From: Apostichopus japonicus
Lineage: Eukaryota > Echinodermata > Holothuroidea > Aspidochirotida > Stichopodidae
NCBI RefSeq assembly: GCF_037975245.1
Contig: NC_092564.1
Coordinates: 23,151,984 to 23,215,983 of the forward strand
Direction: 5' to 3'
DNA: 64,000 bases
In this document: piece after piece, positions 10,544 to 24,400 of the stretch
Layout: each line of letters starts with the position of its first letter
Numbering within the stretch: the stretch's first letter is position 1
Made by a program: the position numbers and the translations under genes
Notes under the pieces: model-generated
The model's input: the letters and a program-made list of their open reading frames with translations, nothing else
The model's database searches: none
Told to the model about the DNA's origin: nothing

Positions 10544-12900
10544 TTTTCCCTATATCTAGAAACGCCTTTGAATGGCTCTCATCCGCTCACGTTATTGAAA
10601 CCAGTTAACCGAAAATTGTACACCTGCTGTATGGGCCAAAATTTTGGGAAATTTACTTACTTGCTTTGGGATCACATCACAGTTAATCTATGTTTTTAAA
10701 TTGTATCTATTAATCTGTAAATATTACAGAAAATCATCACAACCGTCTAATTTCACAAGCGAATAGATGTAGCTTGAGGGTCAGAAAGCATGTTTTAGGG
10801 AATGGCAACTGCTATTTCCGAGCCCTCGGTGATCAGCTAATCAGAATTGGAGTATAGCTTTTTTGGCCTGCGGCACTTAGGAAAATAATTCAGTGTAGTG
10901 TATATACTAACACTAGGGTAAGCCTAATAGAACAGGATAAACATCAGCTTTGGTGAACACTCTAATTTATACATTTGCTTCATATGTAATGCAACTATTT
11001 ATTTTTATTTAAATCATTGTTTGTATGTATATAGACCTCTACCATACTTATTAGTCTATAAATGACAGCAATGGGATCTAGTAATGTTCTACTTGACCGC
11101 AACTTGAAATACATTTAAAGGTCATATAACAGCTTTTTGGCTTAAGGTTTTATCACAGAAGTGTATGAGCGGAAGCAAGTTGTATTCTGCACCATTCAAA
11201 CATTTTAAAGCAGATGCATCTCAATTACGCACGTTTCAAAAATCCTAGTAAAACACTGGTTACGATAGATTACGATATTACGAATATTTTATTTCCTTAC
11301 GGTCTATTTATCACCTCATTTATGTTTGATTTGCAACACTGATAATGGCTATTTACCAGTTGTAAAAGCTGGCGCCTAACTTTTTGGATGTAGGCTTAGG
11401 CCTATATATAGGCCTATATATAGGACTACTTACGATGTCGTGGCTAGCCTGTATTAGGTTTCCTCTTTTAATTGAATGGTACCTTTCTTTGGTCTTACCG
11501 ATGTAGCGTGCGAAATTACATATTTCTTTCCATTGCAATGAATAAACAGGTGTTTTCAAACGTTTAATCTGTGGAATTGTGTCAAAAAGTGGACGGTACG
11601 AGGTAACGTTTTGTGTAATGAACACATGTTGATATGGGCGGTCGCAGTGATTTTACGGTAAATCCTTCGCGCCATAAGGGCAACAGAAAATAAATTTCTT
11701 TCTTTCAATTGCGAGTGTTTTCACTTACACCCACCTGATCAGAGTGCATTGAGAATAAGAAACATTGAATCTGCTTAGGAAGTTTGTTTTCCGAAATTCA
11801 TCAGCAAATTGAGACTTAAAGTCGGATTGTAACCAAACATATGGTATACAGTTGTTGGTTTATAACTGGTACATGTAGACCTAAATTTCTTGGGACCGTC
11901 TAGGCCCCAAACAATTCTAAGCCCATTTTTGGGCTGGGTAGTCCCAAATTTTATTTCCACCGCAAATGCATTGTGGGGCACATTCTTTGGGCCCATATTT
12001 GTGTGGTCTAATATTTTTGGGATCATTTGGGCCCAAATTTGTGGGGGTTAATTTTTTTCGGGGGGGGGCAAACATATAAATGAGCCACTTTGTCTGGGCA
12101 AAATGTTTTTGGGACCATTTATGCGCTAAAATTTATCAGGCCCAATTTCTTTGGAAGGGACCAAAATGATAAAATTGCAATAACTCCACAACCTTAAATC
12201 AGATTATATCCAAAACTTGGAATACAGTTCTTGGTTAAGTAGCTGGTACATGTGGGCATTTATATAATGACATTGAGTGATGACATACAACACATACTCC
12301 ACATATTTTACTTTATACACATTCCACTAAGCATGGAACCATAGTGCCCGTAGGTCTCGTGTTACCAATCTTCTTTTGACAATATTTGAAGTATAGCTGA
12401 ACATGTAGGTATTACATTACAGAAGTTGAATTACGAATTTATTTGCCAATGGGTAAGAAAATGGGTCACAGCCCATGTTCATGTAGGTTTGTTGGCCTAT
12501 ATAGTGATTAGCCATGTTCCTTATATTTACGTACTGTGCTTTACATATATACAATTGATAGACATTGCAGTTGCAAATTGCAACGGCACAGCAGCCTGTT
12601 TGAGTGGAAGTTTTAATCTATATAAACTTGACAAAAACAGCTAAAATTGCAGCTAAAATTCGTATTTTGTAGAACTTTCATGAAATATTCCAGCAATGAT
12701 ATAAACAGCAAAGTTAATTGCAGGCCCGAATATAGGGTGATGTTCACTTGCTATAATTATTGCAACGTTAGTAGAATGGTAATGCACATATCATCGCGAA
12801 ATACGGTATCTTATCTACCGAAGTATCCCGTGATCCTACCATTCTTGGCGGTCTATTTGTGTTTTGCTATAACGGAAAACTTTCCACTAATCAGAATGGC
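10544..12900. other. Intergenic, no gene seen
   Basis: Contains a short AGGCCTATATAT tandem at about 11398-11425 and a cluster of TTTGGGCCCA-like words at 11880-12150, which may be remnants of an old repeat. The short frames show no recognisable motif. Confidence 0.5.
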
Positions 12901-12943
12901 AGACTACAGTGGCTGCGCACTACCATGAGCAACGCCCCCTGAA

Positions 12944-12953
12944 GTCACCTGAC
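12944..12953. promoter_or_regulatory. CLEAR-like E-box (GTCACCTGAC) in the likely V-ATPase promoter
   Basis: GTCACCTGAC differs by one base from the vertebrate CLEAR palindrome GTCACGTGAC bound by TFEB/MITF, which controls lysosomal and V-ATPase genes. It lies about 200 bp upstream of the inferred end of the first non-coding exon. The substitution changes the CACGTG core to CACCTG, so TFEB binding is uncertain. Confidence 0.25.
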
Positions 12954-12954
12954 T

Positions 12955-13149
12955 GTCAAAACATAACAAGCGCCACCTTTCGCAGCCTAGTACCGACAAG
13001 TACGATAAACGTGAATGGTGTTGCAGCCAGCGACAAAGGCACGAAGGAACTGTGAACTCACCTCATTGATAGGGAAACAGCCTTGAACTCATATAAAACC
13101 GATAAATCTGCACATTCTTCCAAAATCTGCATATGCTTATTTACTGGCG
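12955..13149 (+). other. ATP6V0A: Candidate 5' non-coding first exon of the V-ATPase gene
   Basis: This short stretch is richer in CpG than its surroundings and ends at an excellent donor (GGCG followed by GTAAGTG, intron starting at 13150). The next good acceptor before the V-ATPase start codon is at 15275-15276 (pyrimidine tract then ACAG), 34 bases upstream of the ATG. The start of this exon is not determined. Assignment to the V-ATPase gene is inference from position and splice-site match. Confidence 0.35.
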
Positions 13150-14266
13150 GTAAGTGAAACTATTTATGACAACCCTGTCGAAAAGTTGATCGTTGCGAAG
13201 CAGGCCCTACTACAGTACTACTAAGTACTTGGCCAACGTAGCCTAACTAAAGCTAGGCCTATGGTACGTATTAGTACAATTACTGTTTGTTAATGGTAAC
13301 CTCACTATCCTAACTAGTAAGGGGATAGTAAAACTAATTTAGCTTAGGTTCCTCATGAAGCCTCCGTTACATATTTTGATCAAGGATGATCAATGATGGA
13401 TAAAACTGGAAAGGGGGAGAAAAAAGTTGCATAGTTTATTAGTTGTAACTTGTATGTGAATGTTGATACAAAACTAGGCCTAGCCACATTTGGAGGTGGA
13501 GGAAGGCAGTAGGCCTAAGATTTAACTTCGTCCTGAATTTGGCAACCCCCCAGGATAAGCTTTGTTGACATTCAATTAATGTAGGCTACGTTGTGTATAT
13601 CTTTCACAAAATTGGGAGATTTACAATTTTCCATAGCCTATCCCAAATATCGTAACAAAAGCAAGAAAGGCCAATAGGCTTGCAATATAAAAATTAACAT
13701 ACTGGGGTTTTGCACATGTCCCTCAAAACTAAGTAGATTTTCTCTATGTTCCTACCACAAGTTAAAAAAAAACCATACACAGGGCCCATTTGTGACTGAA
13801 TTTAGAAGCAAATATGAGTTGGGAGATAAGCACATATAAACCTGGAGATATGTCGTAGCATCCGCTGAACTCCTGTTAAAAATTTGAGAGTTGGCAGGTC
13901 TATACTGTATGTAAATAATGTAAATAGTATAAAAGTTAGTGGACAGATAACACCTCAAACAGAGTTGCACTTTCAATCAGAAAATTAAATCAGAAATTTC
14001 ACAACCTTATAAATTTCTAAAGCTACGATCACCGGCAAGAGAGGGAATCTAAGTATAACTTTTGAACGAGTTTTGTTACAACTAAACATTGAAGGGCTTT
14101 GTAATGATGCAAATAGTTGTGGGTTCCGTTCTGAAATACCAGTGATTAGGCATGTGTGTTGCTGCTATTTATACAAGTGTGCCATTATCAGGGAGTTAGG
14201 GATAAAGATGGTAATAGCTCTAGCGTAATTCCTAGCCTAATATGGCCTACAGGTCTACAGTTGCAT
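13150..14266. other. Probable 5' UTR intron, no other feature seen
   Basis: AT-rich, with several AGGCCTA words and no repeat array or coding signal. Confidence 0.4.
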
Positions 14267-15095
14267 CTCTTTAAAGCAGCATTTTGCGTTGGGTCGCTTT
14301 TTTCCACCTTTTTAACATGTGCATCGATTTTTTTAGATGTATCAATCATAAAACAGCAAACTAAGATACCATCCAAGTTTCACCCTGCCAAGAGCGTTAA
14401 TTAGCGAGTAATTAACGATTTATGTCGATAACGAGTAAAAGTGTCCTCGACAGAGTTTTCATATCTCCAAATCCACTAGTTTGAATTCCACCAATCAGTG
14501 AATAGTATGTTTATTCATGAGTATTTTGCGTTTGGTCGCCGTTTTCTACTTTTTTGACATGTCCATCGAGTTTTTTACATACATCAAATCACAAAACAGC
14601 AAATTAAGATATTAGCCAAGTTTTTCCCTGCCAAAAACGTTAATTGGCGAGTATTTCACATACAAAATTAATCGCATTCAGTTCCCAAACCCACAAGTTT
14701 GAATTCAACCAATCATAGATGCAGGTTTAGTTATGAGCCGTTGCTAAAAATAGATTCAAGACTTTGCGTTTGTATACAAACAGGGAGTTGTTATGCAACT
14801 CCCTGGTACAACTGCCATATAGACTGTACACAAATCTAGCGTGTTGTTATATTACGTATCTGCCAATGACGTTTGTAGGGTTTAAATATTCATATTATGG
14901 GCGAGTTTATTGGGTTCCCAATGGAAAATATCTTGGAGAACAACAAAGTTGAAAGTTGCAATTTTTTCGACTTTTATGCCACCATTTGAAGTAAAATATA
15001 AATAGATAAGCTAGTTATGTATGTCGCTATGGCATAGTGGAGTCAGTGAGGTTGAGAAAAATCATAGAAAAGGACGCAAAATGCTGCTTTAAGAG
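14267..15095. mobile_element. MITE-like element with inverted ends AAAGCAGCATTTTGCGT
   Basis: The sequence TTAAAGCAGCATTTTGCGT at 14271 appears inverted at 15074-15093. Between the ends a block of about 160 bp is present twice in direct orientation, with starts at about 14279 and 14521 and a 242-bp period. Both copies share CAAAACAGCAAA-like and GTTAATTGGCGAGTA-like words. No transposase is present. It lies in the inferred 5' UTR intron of the V-ATPase gene. Confidence 0.6.
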
Positions 15096-15310
15096 TTGAA
15101 GTTAAGCAGCATCTTTGTATATAGGCTTTGGTCTTACTGACTTTGGTAGAATGTTTATAGCCTTTGCAACATGGATTCCAGGCCTAACAGATCATTGTAT
15201 AATTTGTCATGACCTGACTATTTTCATCAAGTTTGTTTCTTTCTTGTCATGTCTTCATCTTTTCTGATACAAACAGATTCATGATCAGTTGAGCGTGTTC
15301 ATCAACTACA

Positions 15311-15427
15311 ATGGGTTCCTTATTTCAAAGTGAGAGGATGTGCCAAGCTCAACTGTTTCTTCAGTCTGAGGCTGCCTACAACTGTTTGGCAGAACTTGGT
15401 GAACTTGGCATGGTGCAGTTTCGAGAT
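15311..15427 (+). CDS. ATP6V0A: V-ATPase subunit a, coding exon 1 (aa 1-39)
   Basis: The start was chosen at the ATG with A at -3 and G at +4, giving the family's invariant MGSLF opening. It carries [19 protein letters not shown] and ends with VQFRD. The donor is GAT followed by GTAAGT, phase 0. An acceptor at 15275-15276 would join it to an upstream non-coding exon. Confidence 0.95.
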
Positions 15428-18400
15428 GTAAGTTTGTAATTATTTCATATGCCAAATAACTCAGCTCAAAATATACAACTGAATAGAATATTTCCTGCAT
15501 TTCATATTTTATTTTACTATGTTAAAGACCATTGAAACGAGCACTGTCAAAGCTGGTTACAATGCAACATCAGTTAGTTCAGCGAAGTTAATCAGTTATA
15601 TATCAGTTTAAGTTAAATGTTCAGGATAGCTTGTAAGGTGCTTGGTTTTGTCATTTACCAATGATGCATGCTAGTTTTAACATTGCATTTGTAATAATTA
15701 CAATGCTGCTGAGTACTAAACATTGCTTGTTTTACCACCTTGTAATATTTGTCAGTATTCTTCTACTGTGATGGTATCGTTATGTAACATACGCTATGCT
15801 TTGCCAATTTAAGGCTTGTAAACTTTAAGTACAATACTGAAGAAAGGGCAGGCTCTGTGATTGTGAATATGAAAGTTGATATATGTTTTAAGATATGAAA
15901 TGATTTAGAGGCATAGCATGTGGGGTTGGATTGGGGTTGTGTGGGGTCTCCAAATCCTGCCATACTGTGATCCCTTCTCTTGAGTGTGATGTTCTAACCT
16001 ACCATTAAGGGTGGGACTGTTTACAAGTTCATAGCTAAAGCAGGTACAGTAGTACTCTAAATAGCAGCAGCAGCAGCTGAGAAGCAGCATAATCTGCAAT
16101 ATTAACATTTAAGTAAATTCAAATTGCCAATAAACTCTGAAGAAGATCCTGCTAGGATCGAAACGTCAGGCTAAGTGACTTTTACACATTCCCTTACACA
16201 GGCTCTTTAGTGGATAAGCAGTTTGCTAATGTACAGTTTTATGTTATTTTGATCAGTAAATTTGGAGAGAAAGAACTATAAACATAATGATGGGCAAACA
16301 GCCTGTGTAGCGAAATATAAATAAGTTGGAGGGTCGGACAGTTTGCTCCCAGCAGGGTCTCCTTCAGAAATGAAAATAAACTATAGTCTACATAGTACTG
16401 AAGTAAATCATATGACTGAATCTACATCCTGGTTATGTAATGTTCTCCATCTGTGCATGCTGTCCTGGTTTATTTACTAGAACAATAATCACTGTCACTC
16501 TAGAGGCAGGTTCACTATGCCATGTAGATCAGTTTATGAGGAACAATGAAGCCACTTTTACCTTACACTGTATTTTAATTTGTACTTAAAGCTTGTGATT
16601 CAAATGTATTCTGGATTGAAGTATAAATACAGTAATATAAATGCATGACAATTTCAGAGCAGAATCTCAGACATGTGATATAGTTCCTGGTTGCCAATGC
16701 AGCACTGTGAATGTACTTTTACAAGTTAGTTTATATATACCAACTTGAAATATCTAGGAAAATACTTTAGCAGAAGCATAATTTGGGGGGGGGGGGGTGG
16801 GGACTCATGAAAAGTAATCAAATACAGAAAGCAAAGTGCGTTTGACAACCAGCTGGAGTAGGACCAACTATAAAAACATTTTCTACAGAAGGTTCAGTTT
16901 CATTTTCAAATTTAAAGAGCAGGTAGTTCTGTTATTTCCCAAATTATTTGATCGGGATATTGTTTTCACATTTCTTTTTTAATTGCACGATTGCATTGAA
17001 AATGTTCCTTTGTCCCCTCAGCTCAACGAAAATATCAGTGCTTTTCAAAGGAAGTATGTGAACGATGTTCGGAAATGTGACGAAATGGAGAGGAAACTTC
17101 GTAAGTTGCAAATATTTTGTTTCTTTCTATTTAATTTGGTTGTTATGAATTATTTTTCATGCTTTTGCAGTACTACATGATCCTTCTCATATATTACTAC
17201 TTTATTTTGATATGTATGACTATCCTTCCTGTAAGTAAACTTTGCATTTCATGAAAGTAACCCACCAGTTGTGAGAAGAATGATTGCATACCATTGGTAA
17301 AGAACACTACACAAGCTAGATGGGACTAGCTTCTGCCTGGGATGTGAAGTGGCATTTATTAATTTAATGTGACCTGCAATAAGTATAATATACAGTGTTA
17401 ATGGTTTGATCAATCTTTTTGAGTTTAATGTTATCTTACATACAGGCTATAGGTTACCTAGAGAAATTATTTAACATTTAAGAATTAGTATGAATGTTTC
17501 TTTGTCTTTTTGAGTTGATATGTAAGGTTACCTTTATCTGATTTGTTATCTAGAGAAATTTTAACATTTCATTTACAATATGAATGTTGAATGGATATTT
17601 TGCGTGGTTCTTCTGTCAGGTTATGTAGAGAAAGAAGTGAAAGCTGCTGAGATAACCATCACAGAGGGCCAAGGCTACATCCCTTCACCCCTGCCAAGAG
17701 AACTAATCGATTTAGAGGTAAGATATTTATTAGCACTGTAGATTGGGCATTGTCCCATTGTGTCCCATCGTCCCTCCCTAATTGGCTCTCTTGACTCCGA
17801 CTTTGGGTATGTTTATGGCTATATGTACAATGTAATTATATAAGACTTCATTTACCAGCAATTCCCTGACTAAACATAGACAACTTTTCCAAGAAAAAAA
17901 AAGTTTATTCTATTATTCAAACAAACTTATTTTGCCCCGTAGGACCTCTCGCGAGGTCGACCAGGGATTAAACTCCTTTTGGCTTGATTTTCCCATAATG
18001 GCAGGAGACAGGTGTAGGAGTCACATTGTTCAAAGGACAGGTGTCCGGCATTACATGTAAGATGTAAATGTAACAGAGACAATGTTGATGTCTTCTTTGT
18101 ACGTTACATATCTTCCATGTTACAGTTAAAAAGAGGTAACTGATTTTCCTAGGATTTCAAAAGACCAACAACCATCAAAACCCACTTTGTTGTGTGCAAT
18201 GCATGTAAGAGCAACACAGGGTCAAAGACATTAAGCGGATACATGTCCGTCTGTCCAAGTAGGCTGAATTATAGACTACGGATTATTGAGATATCGGAAA
18301 TAATTCAGTGATTTATCATCTATTAGTTCTATGCAATAATTAATTTGCAGAACAGAGCATGCATATTGTGCCTAGCACTGCATTTGCATTCTTTTAGTGC

Positions 18401-21400
18401 TTTGCATGGGCGATTTAATGGCTTCACCTTTCATTCACAGAGGGAAAGTATTGAATTGGGAAACCCAGTTAAGTTTAGATTTGGAAAGTCCAGATTATTG
18501 CTTAATTAATGAGAGAGAAAGCAAAAGTTAGAAGCTTATGCAGAGAGATTAAGTTTTCAGGAATAATATAGTCAAGTGGTAGACCATGGCTTCCTCTTCG
18601 CTGAGTTGAACTGGAATGGCTTTTTTCAGGGTCATATAAAGATATTACATGGGAAATAGGAATGATTTACAGGTACATAACTTACAGAATAACCATGTAA
18701 TAAGGTGTATTTATAACTGTTCTATATACTGTAGATGAGAAATAGTATGTAAGGATTCAAAATTAACTGAAGTATTTCTGGTTTAACTGTTATTTCTAAA
18801 GTTTTTCTGCTTTTCAGCTGTTATTCCTAAAGTATTTCTGCTCTAGCTGTTATTCCTAAAGTATTTCTGGTTTAACTGTTATTTCCTAAAGTATTTCTGG
18901 TCTAGCTGTTATTCCCAAAGTATTTCTGGTTTAACTGTTTTTCCTAAAGTATTTCTGGTTTAACTGTATACCTAAAGTATTTCTGATCCAGCTGTTATTT
19001 CATATTTCCCTTCTTTTCCACTGGATATAAAATTAGCTAACTGCTATATATGTATCGCTACATATATAGGCCCTGATTATTGAAGGCACTATAATGAAGT
19101 ATCATTTATCCATTGGTTAGTGTCATTGCAAAAATAACAAAATTAACACACACAAAAAAGGTACACCTTCCTTTCCACTCTGATAAAACCAGGGAATAAT
19201 TCTTTTTGTCTCAGATATCAAGATGATTGGTCAATATTGCCTACAAAATCCAAAGACGTGTAGTAGCTACGAAGCCTTCCAAGATGCAACCCAAAATGTG
19301 ATCACGCAATTATTGCCTGCAGTGCATGCATTAATGAGTTCAATTGAAATTATAATTTAGGGCATTATCTTTCTCCACGAAACTTTTCACAATTTTCTTA
19401 TTTCTCTTTTACAGGCAACATTTGAAAAAATTGAGTCTGAACTCAGGGAGGTGAACCAAAACAGAGAAGTTCTCCAGAGGAACTACTTGGAGCTGACGGA
19501 ACACAACCATGTGCTCTGTAACACGGACGGATTCTTTGTGGAGGTGAGCTGGACAGAACGATATATATAGTAAAAACATAGGAAAGAAATCAAATCAACA
19601 TGAATAGATAGCAGGCTCCTCTCTGTGGATATGAGTTTTGATTATTCAGAATACATGAGCATAAAAACAGGTTGGTTCTGTTTATATTGTTATGTCTCCT
19701 GCAAAGTTACTATGAGAGGTTTAAATTTACTGCAAACTTTAAGTGTGCAAAAATGTAGACATAACTGCATGGAACCTTGAAAACGTCTCTAACGGTTCAT
19801 GAAGGATATTAAAACTTTACTTAAACCAATAAGACTTTCATAGAAGGTGAATATCGTCCATCTTATTTACATGTGAAATTCTTTACCAGAGTTGTTGTTG
19901 TTGTCACTGAGCCGGTAATTGGTAATTGGCAGCAGAATAAATACTTCCTTAACATGTAACCACAGAACATTGTACTAGTTTACTTGTGTGGTGAGGTTGA
20001 GAATCTGTTGTAAAGTAGTATGCCACATAAGGTCAAACATTTTTAATTCAAGTATAGTACCATGGTCTGAGCCAGCAACCCATACAGCCATCAACATATG
20101 GATGGCTAGAACCATGGGCACAGAAAATATAAAAGGAAAAAAAAAAACATTCAGAAAGAGAAGAAATAGAAAATAGGCGTTTTATCCAGTGATGCAGTAT
20201 TCACAATTCCTGTGTCTACTGATGCAGTATTCACACACCCTGTGCCTGCAGTATTCACACTCCCCGTGCCTGCAGTATGCACACTCCCTGGCCTGCAGTA
20301 TGCACACTCCCTGGCCTACAGTATTCACACTCCCTGGCCTACAGTATTCACACTCTCTGTGCCTGCAGTATTCACACTTCATGTGCCTACTGATGCAATA
20401 TTCACTGATGCTGTATTTACACTCCCTGTGCTTGCAGTATTCACAATCCCCGTGCCTGCAGTATTCACACTCCCTGGCCTACAGTATTCACACTCCCTGT
20501 GCCTGCAGTATTCACACTCCATGTGCCTGCAGTATTCACACTCCCTGTGCCTTCTGATACAGTATTCACACTCCCTGTGCCTATTGAGGCAACTTGCTTA
20601 AACGATTAAAAAAATGTGGATATTTCTCAAGAAAATTGAGGAACAGATGTGAACTCTCCAAGATGCTGGGGGAAAATTAAGACGGATTTGTTTGCTTGAA
20701 ATGATGCATATTTAGTTTGAAGGAAACTTTTACCAAAGCAGATAAAGACACTGTATACTCTCAATAGGCTGTGACATTGACTCCCGTATTGCTATCACGT
20801 AGAGGTGTGATATGTAGAGGTTATTCTGTGGTTAACAATATTGTATCTACAGTCTTCACATTTTGCTGTTAAGGCTGACGAGATCTACCACCAGGAGCAG
20901 GACTCGGATACAGGCGGGGCCAGCGGCAGCTACAAGAGATTTAGCAACGAATCGGACATAGAATCTGCGGCCAACGTCCAGAGTGCCACCACGCTAGGGT
21001 AACCAACTGTTTCTTTATTTCGGTCTTTTAGACCACTGTTTCATGATCTCAACTGTACAAGTGCTGCTCCTCATAGGTTTGGGTTCAGTTAAAAGAGAAA
21101 GAAAGTTTAACTTTCTTAAAATTTATTTCTTTGCTAGTTGCCCTAAAGAACCAATATCATCATACAAAATTAAAAAATTCACGTTGGTCCTTAGTCTCAG
21201 AAGATTGAAATAAAGGCTATGAGCTCAATATACACTGATAATAAATGATATGGGATGGGCAGTTGCACTTCACATGTTCGTTCTCCTTTAAGTGAAGAAT
21301 ATATCATGTGGAAGATGCTGTTAAGCCAGTCTATCCCACAGGTGTCGATTTAGAAAAGCCTAGCCTAATGACACTGAAGGTCTAGTGAGGATTCCTGTTT

Positions 21401-24400
21401 GTTTCCCGTCCTAGATGTTCTGTTATTATCAAATCATGGTTAATTCTTCGGTTTTTTAACCTAGCTTGAGCATTAGTCTGCAATCAACCAGGATCTAAGC
21501 AATATGATTAAGTTTTATTACAAAATTTGTGTCTGGACATTTTGATGAGAGATCTCAAAATTATTTTGAAAATTTTAACATAGTAACTCCTATGGTAACA
21601 GTTATTGCCAATTTTGCCAATTTCATGTATCTATTAAGTGAAAATAAGTAGTGGATATTCAGTTATTAGCCCTCCCCCCACCCATCCTTCTTACTCACTT
21701 ACTGCCCCCCCCCCCCCTCACTCATCCTTCCACCCATTGCCAACCAAAGGAAGATGATGCCAAACAAGCATGAATGAATGTGTGATATTTGTTATACTTT
21801 GCGAAATTCAGTTTACACCTGTTCCAATCACACAGCATAGTGTACCTGTGTCCAAACTGTAGACAGCAGTGGTAGTCAATTGGTTCTTCTTTCCATAGCA
21901 CAACCCAAAGAGTTTCTGTAACTAAAGATGTTTGTAGGATTTCGATAACAGACCCTGTCACTAAAGTAACGTATCTTTGGATTTTATTGTACAGGGGATA
22001 GCACCTGTTTGATTCGAAATGGTCTTTTTTAACAGTCACAATGCACATTTCTGCATTGAGAACCAAACAGTGTTTGTAATGAATTTTTCCTGATACAGAT
22101 TCATGGCTGGAGCTATTCACAGAGAGAGAATTCACGCTTTTGAACAGATGCTTTGGAGGATCTGTCGTGGGAACGTCTTCATCCGATACAGCGAAATCTT
22201 GATGCCACTCTCAGACCCTCACACGGTAAACCACTGTCCCCAACCCCCCCCCCCCCACCACTATGAGAGGTGGGGGTGAAAGGATACAAGTTAGGAAGGA
22301 TTTTATTGGTTTAGCCAACAAAGAAACTGATATGGAAGTATAAAAAAAATTGAAGCTAACAAGGGAATGTCTTTGCTCTATTCAAAGAACGAAAAAAAGT
22401 TTTAAAGGAATTTGTGAAAGGTAGCTTTCGTTGCTTGTTGTCCTTCATTTACTGACAAATTATCAAATTCTATAATTCCAAATGTCGAAAGCTTCTGTAA
22501 ACATTTTAAGTACTGAAATGTATACATCAACAACAAGCAAGTGACAGGAAAGCTTGAAAGAAAAATAGTAAATAATTTTCTTTGCTCTTTTAAAGTTGCA
22601 AGGAAGCTTGTTAGCTTTGTTTCTGCTCACAGCTTAGATCTGTGATGCATGTTATATGGTATCATCATCCCAGATCTCCCATCCCTGCACCTCCCCCCCC
22701 CCTCCCCCCACTTTTTCCCTTTTGCTCATGTAGACAGCTTTACGAATGGAACATATTACACATGTATAGAGAATTGATGTATTATTCACAGAAGATAATT
22801 CCACTTACTATACCGCACTGGTAATGGGTGTGAGTGATTAGCAAACAGTTTGGTATCAAGTGCTCTCAAGATGAATTTGCAGTATGCTAGAGATGTCAAT
22901 AGTGTAGTGAAGCATATAAGTCTTGTGAACTCTGCAGTAAAAGCAGCCTTCTTAATATCATGGCTGTAATCAGGACTCCAAATAGCTGATTACTCATATA
23001 ATTCATTGTATATATAGTATAAACTAATTAGAATAGACAAAAGCTGTCAGCAAACTGTTTGTCTACTGTACAAAGCATGCATGCGATAAATTAATTAGTT
23101 TTGATTAGTCAAACTGTTATGATGTTTCAGCAAATAATAAACTGTACAGTCCAGTTTTGCTTTCATTATCATGAGCATCCTGCTTTGTTTTGTTAGGTTA
23201 ATTTCAGCGGAGATTTTAACACAGGTTTGTAAATTAAAGGATTGTGCTTAACCCTCATAAAACTGACCGAAAGAATAAATAAGAAGTAAGCGAAAAGCTT
23301 TCTTGTTGCACTTTTGCTTCGTCAAACAATCTTTGGAATTGTTTTGATTGTAAGGTTTTGTCATTTGTAGTACAGTATTAAATAATGTTATTTGTTTGTT
23401 ACAGGGAGATGAGGTGCACAAGTATGTCTTCATCGTGTTCTATCAGGGAGAGCAAATTGGAATAAGAATCCGTAAAGTGTGCGAAGGGTGAGTTGATACC
23501 AAATGGGAAATGTGTCAATGATAATGCTGAAACATATTTCCACATTTTTACTTTCAAATCATACAACTATGAAGGAAGAGGCACACACATCTCACACAGT
23601 ATTTGTCTTAATATGTTTAAATGGTTGAAAGTATGAATTGGCCCCCCCACCTCCTCTCTCCCCCACCCCACACACATGCACATATCAGTGCTGTATTTGG
23701 GACACTGAATCAGATAACAGTGATTAAGCTAATCCCTATCCTGGATTACTTGAGTAATATATCATATTACATCATAATTAGAGAAACAGCCTATCAGTGA
23801 ACAGTGACTGTTACCCTCAACTGAGCACATGTCTGGCCTTCTAAGTCCATAAGCAATTTATTGCACATGCTCCCCATAGGAACCCCACAGTACACCAGAA
23901 TAGCCACACCCACTATGACTGTATGCACAATAGTTCCCCCCCCCCCCCTTACAATTACCTCCTGATATCTTAGAACTGGAGTTTGCATCATGGCAACAAT
24001 ATTTGCATATTTGATTTTCTATCTCTGATTCCCTGAGTTTATTCATTATTACCTCATTCTTGCAGGTTCCGTGCGACTCTGTATACATGTCCACCAAAGA
24101 AAGCTGACAGAGCAGCCATGGCAGAAGGTGTATCCAATAGGTTGTCTGATCTCACTCTAGTAAGTCAATAGATCCGATGGCCAGTAGATCTGATAATCAA
24201 TAGATCTGATAGTCAGAATATCCGATAGTCAGTAGTCCCGATGTTCAATAGATGCAATGGTCAGTAGATACGATAGTCGGTAGAACTGATAATCAATAGA
24301 TCTGATAGTCAAAAGATTCAAGAGTCAATAGAGATGATGGTCAGTAGATCTGATAATCAATAGATCTGATAATCATTAGATCTGATAGTCAGAACATCTG

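Noticed and set aside
20189-20601. Open frames of 122 and 129 codons on the plus strand, and one on the minus strand
   Set aside because: They are the frame-open by-product of a 24-bp minisatellite in intron 4.
22642-22824. Small proline-rich plus-strand frame
   Set aside because: Lies in intron 6 and reflects a C-rich run; no splice or start support.
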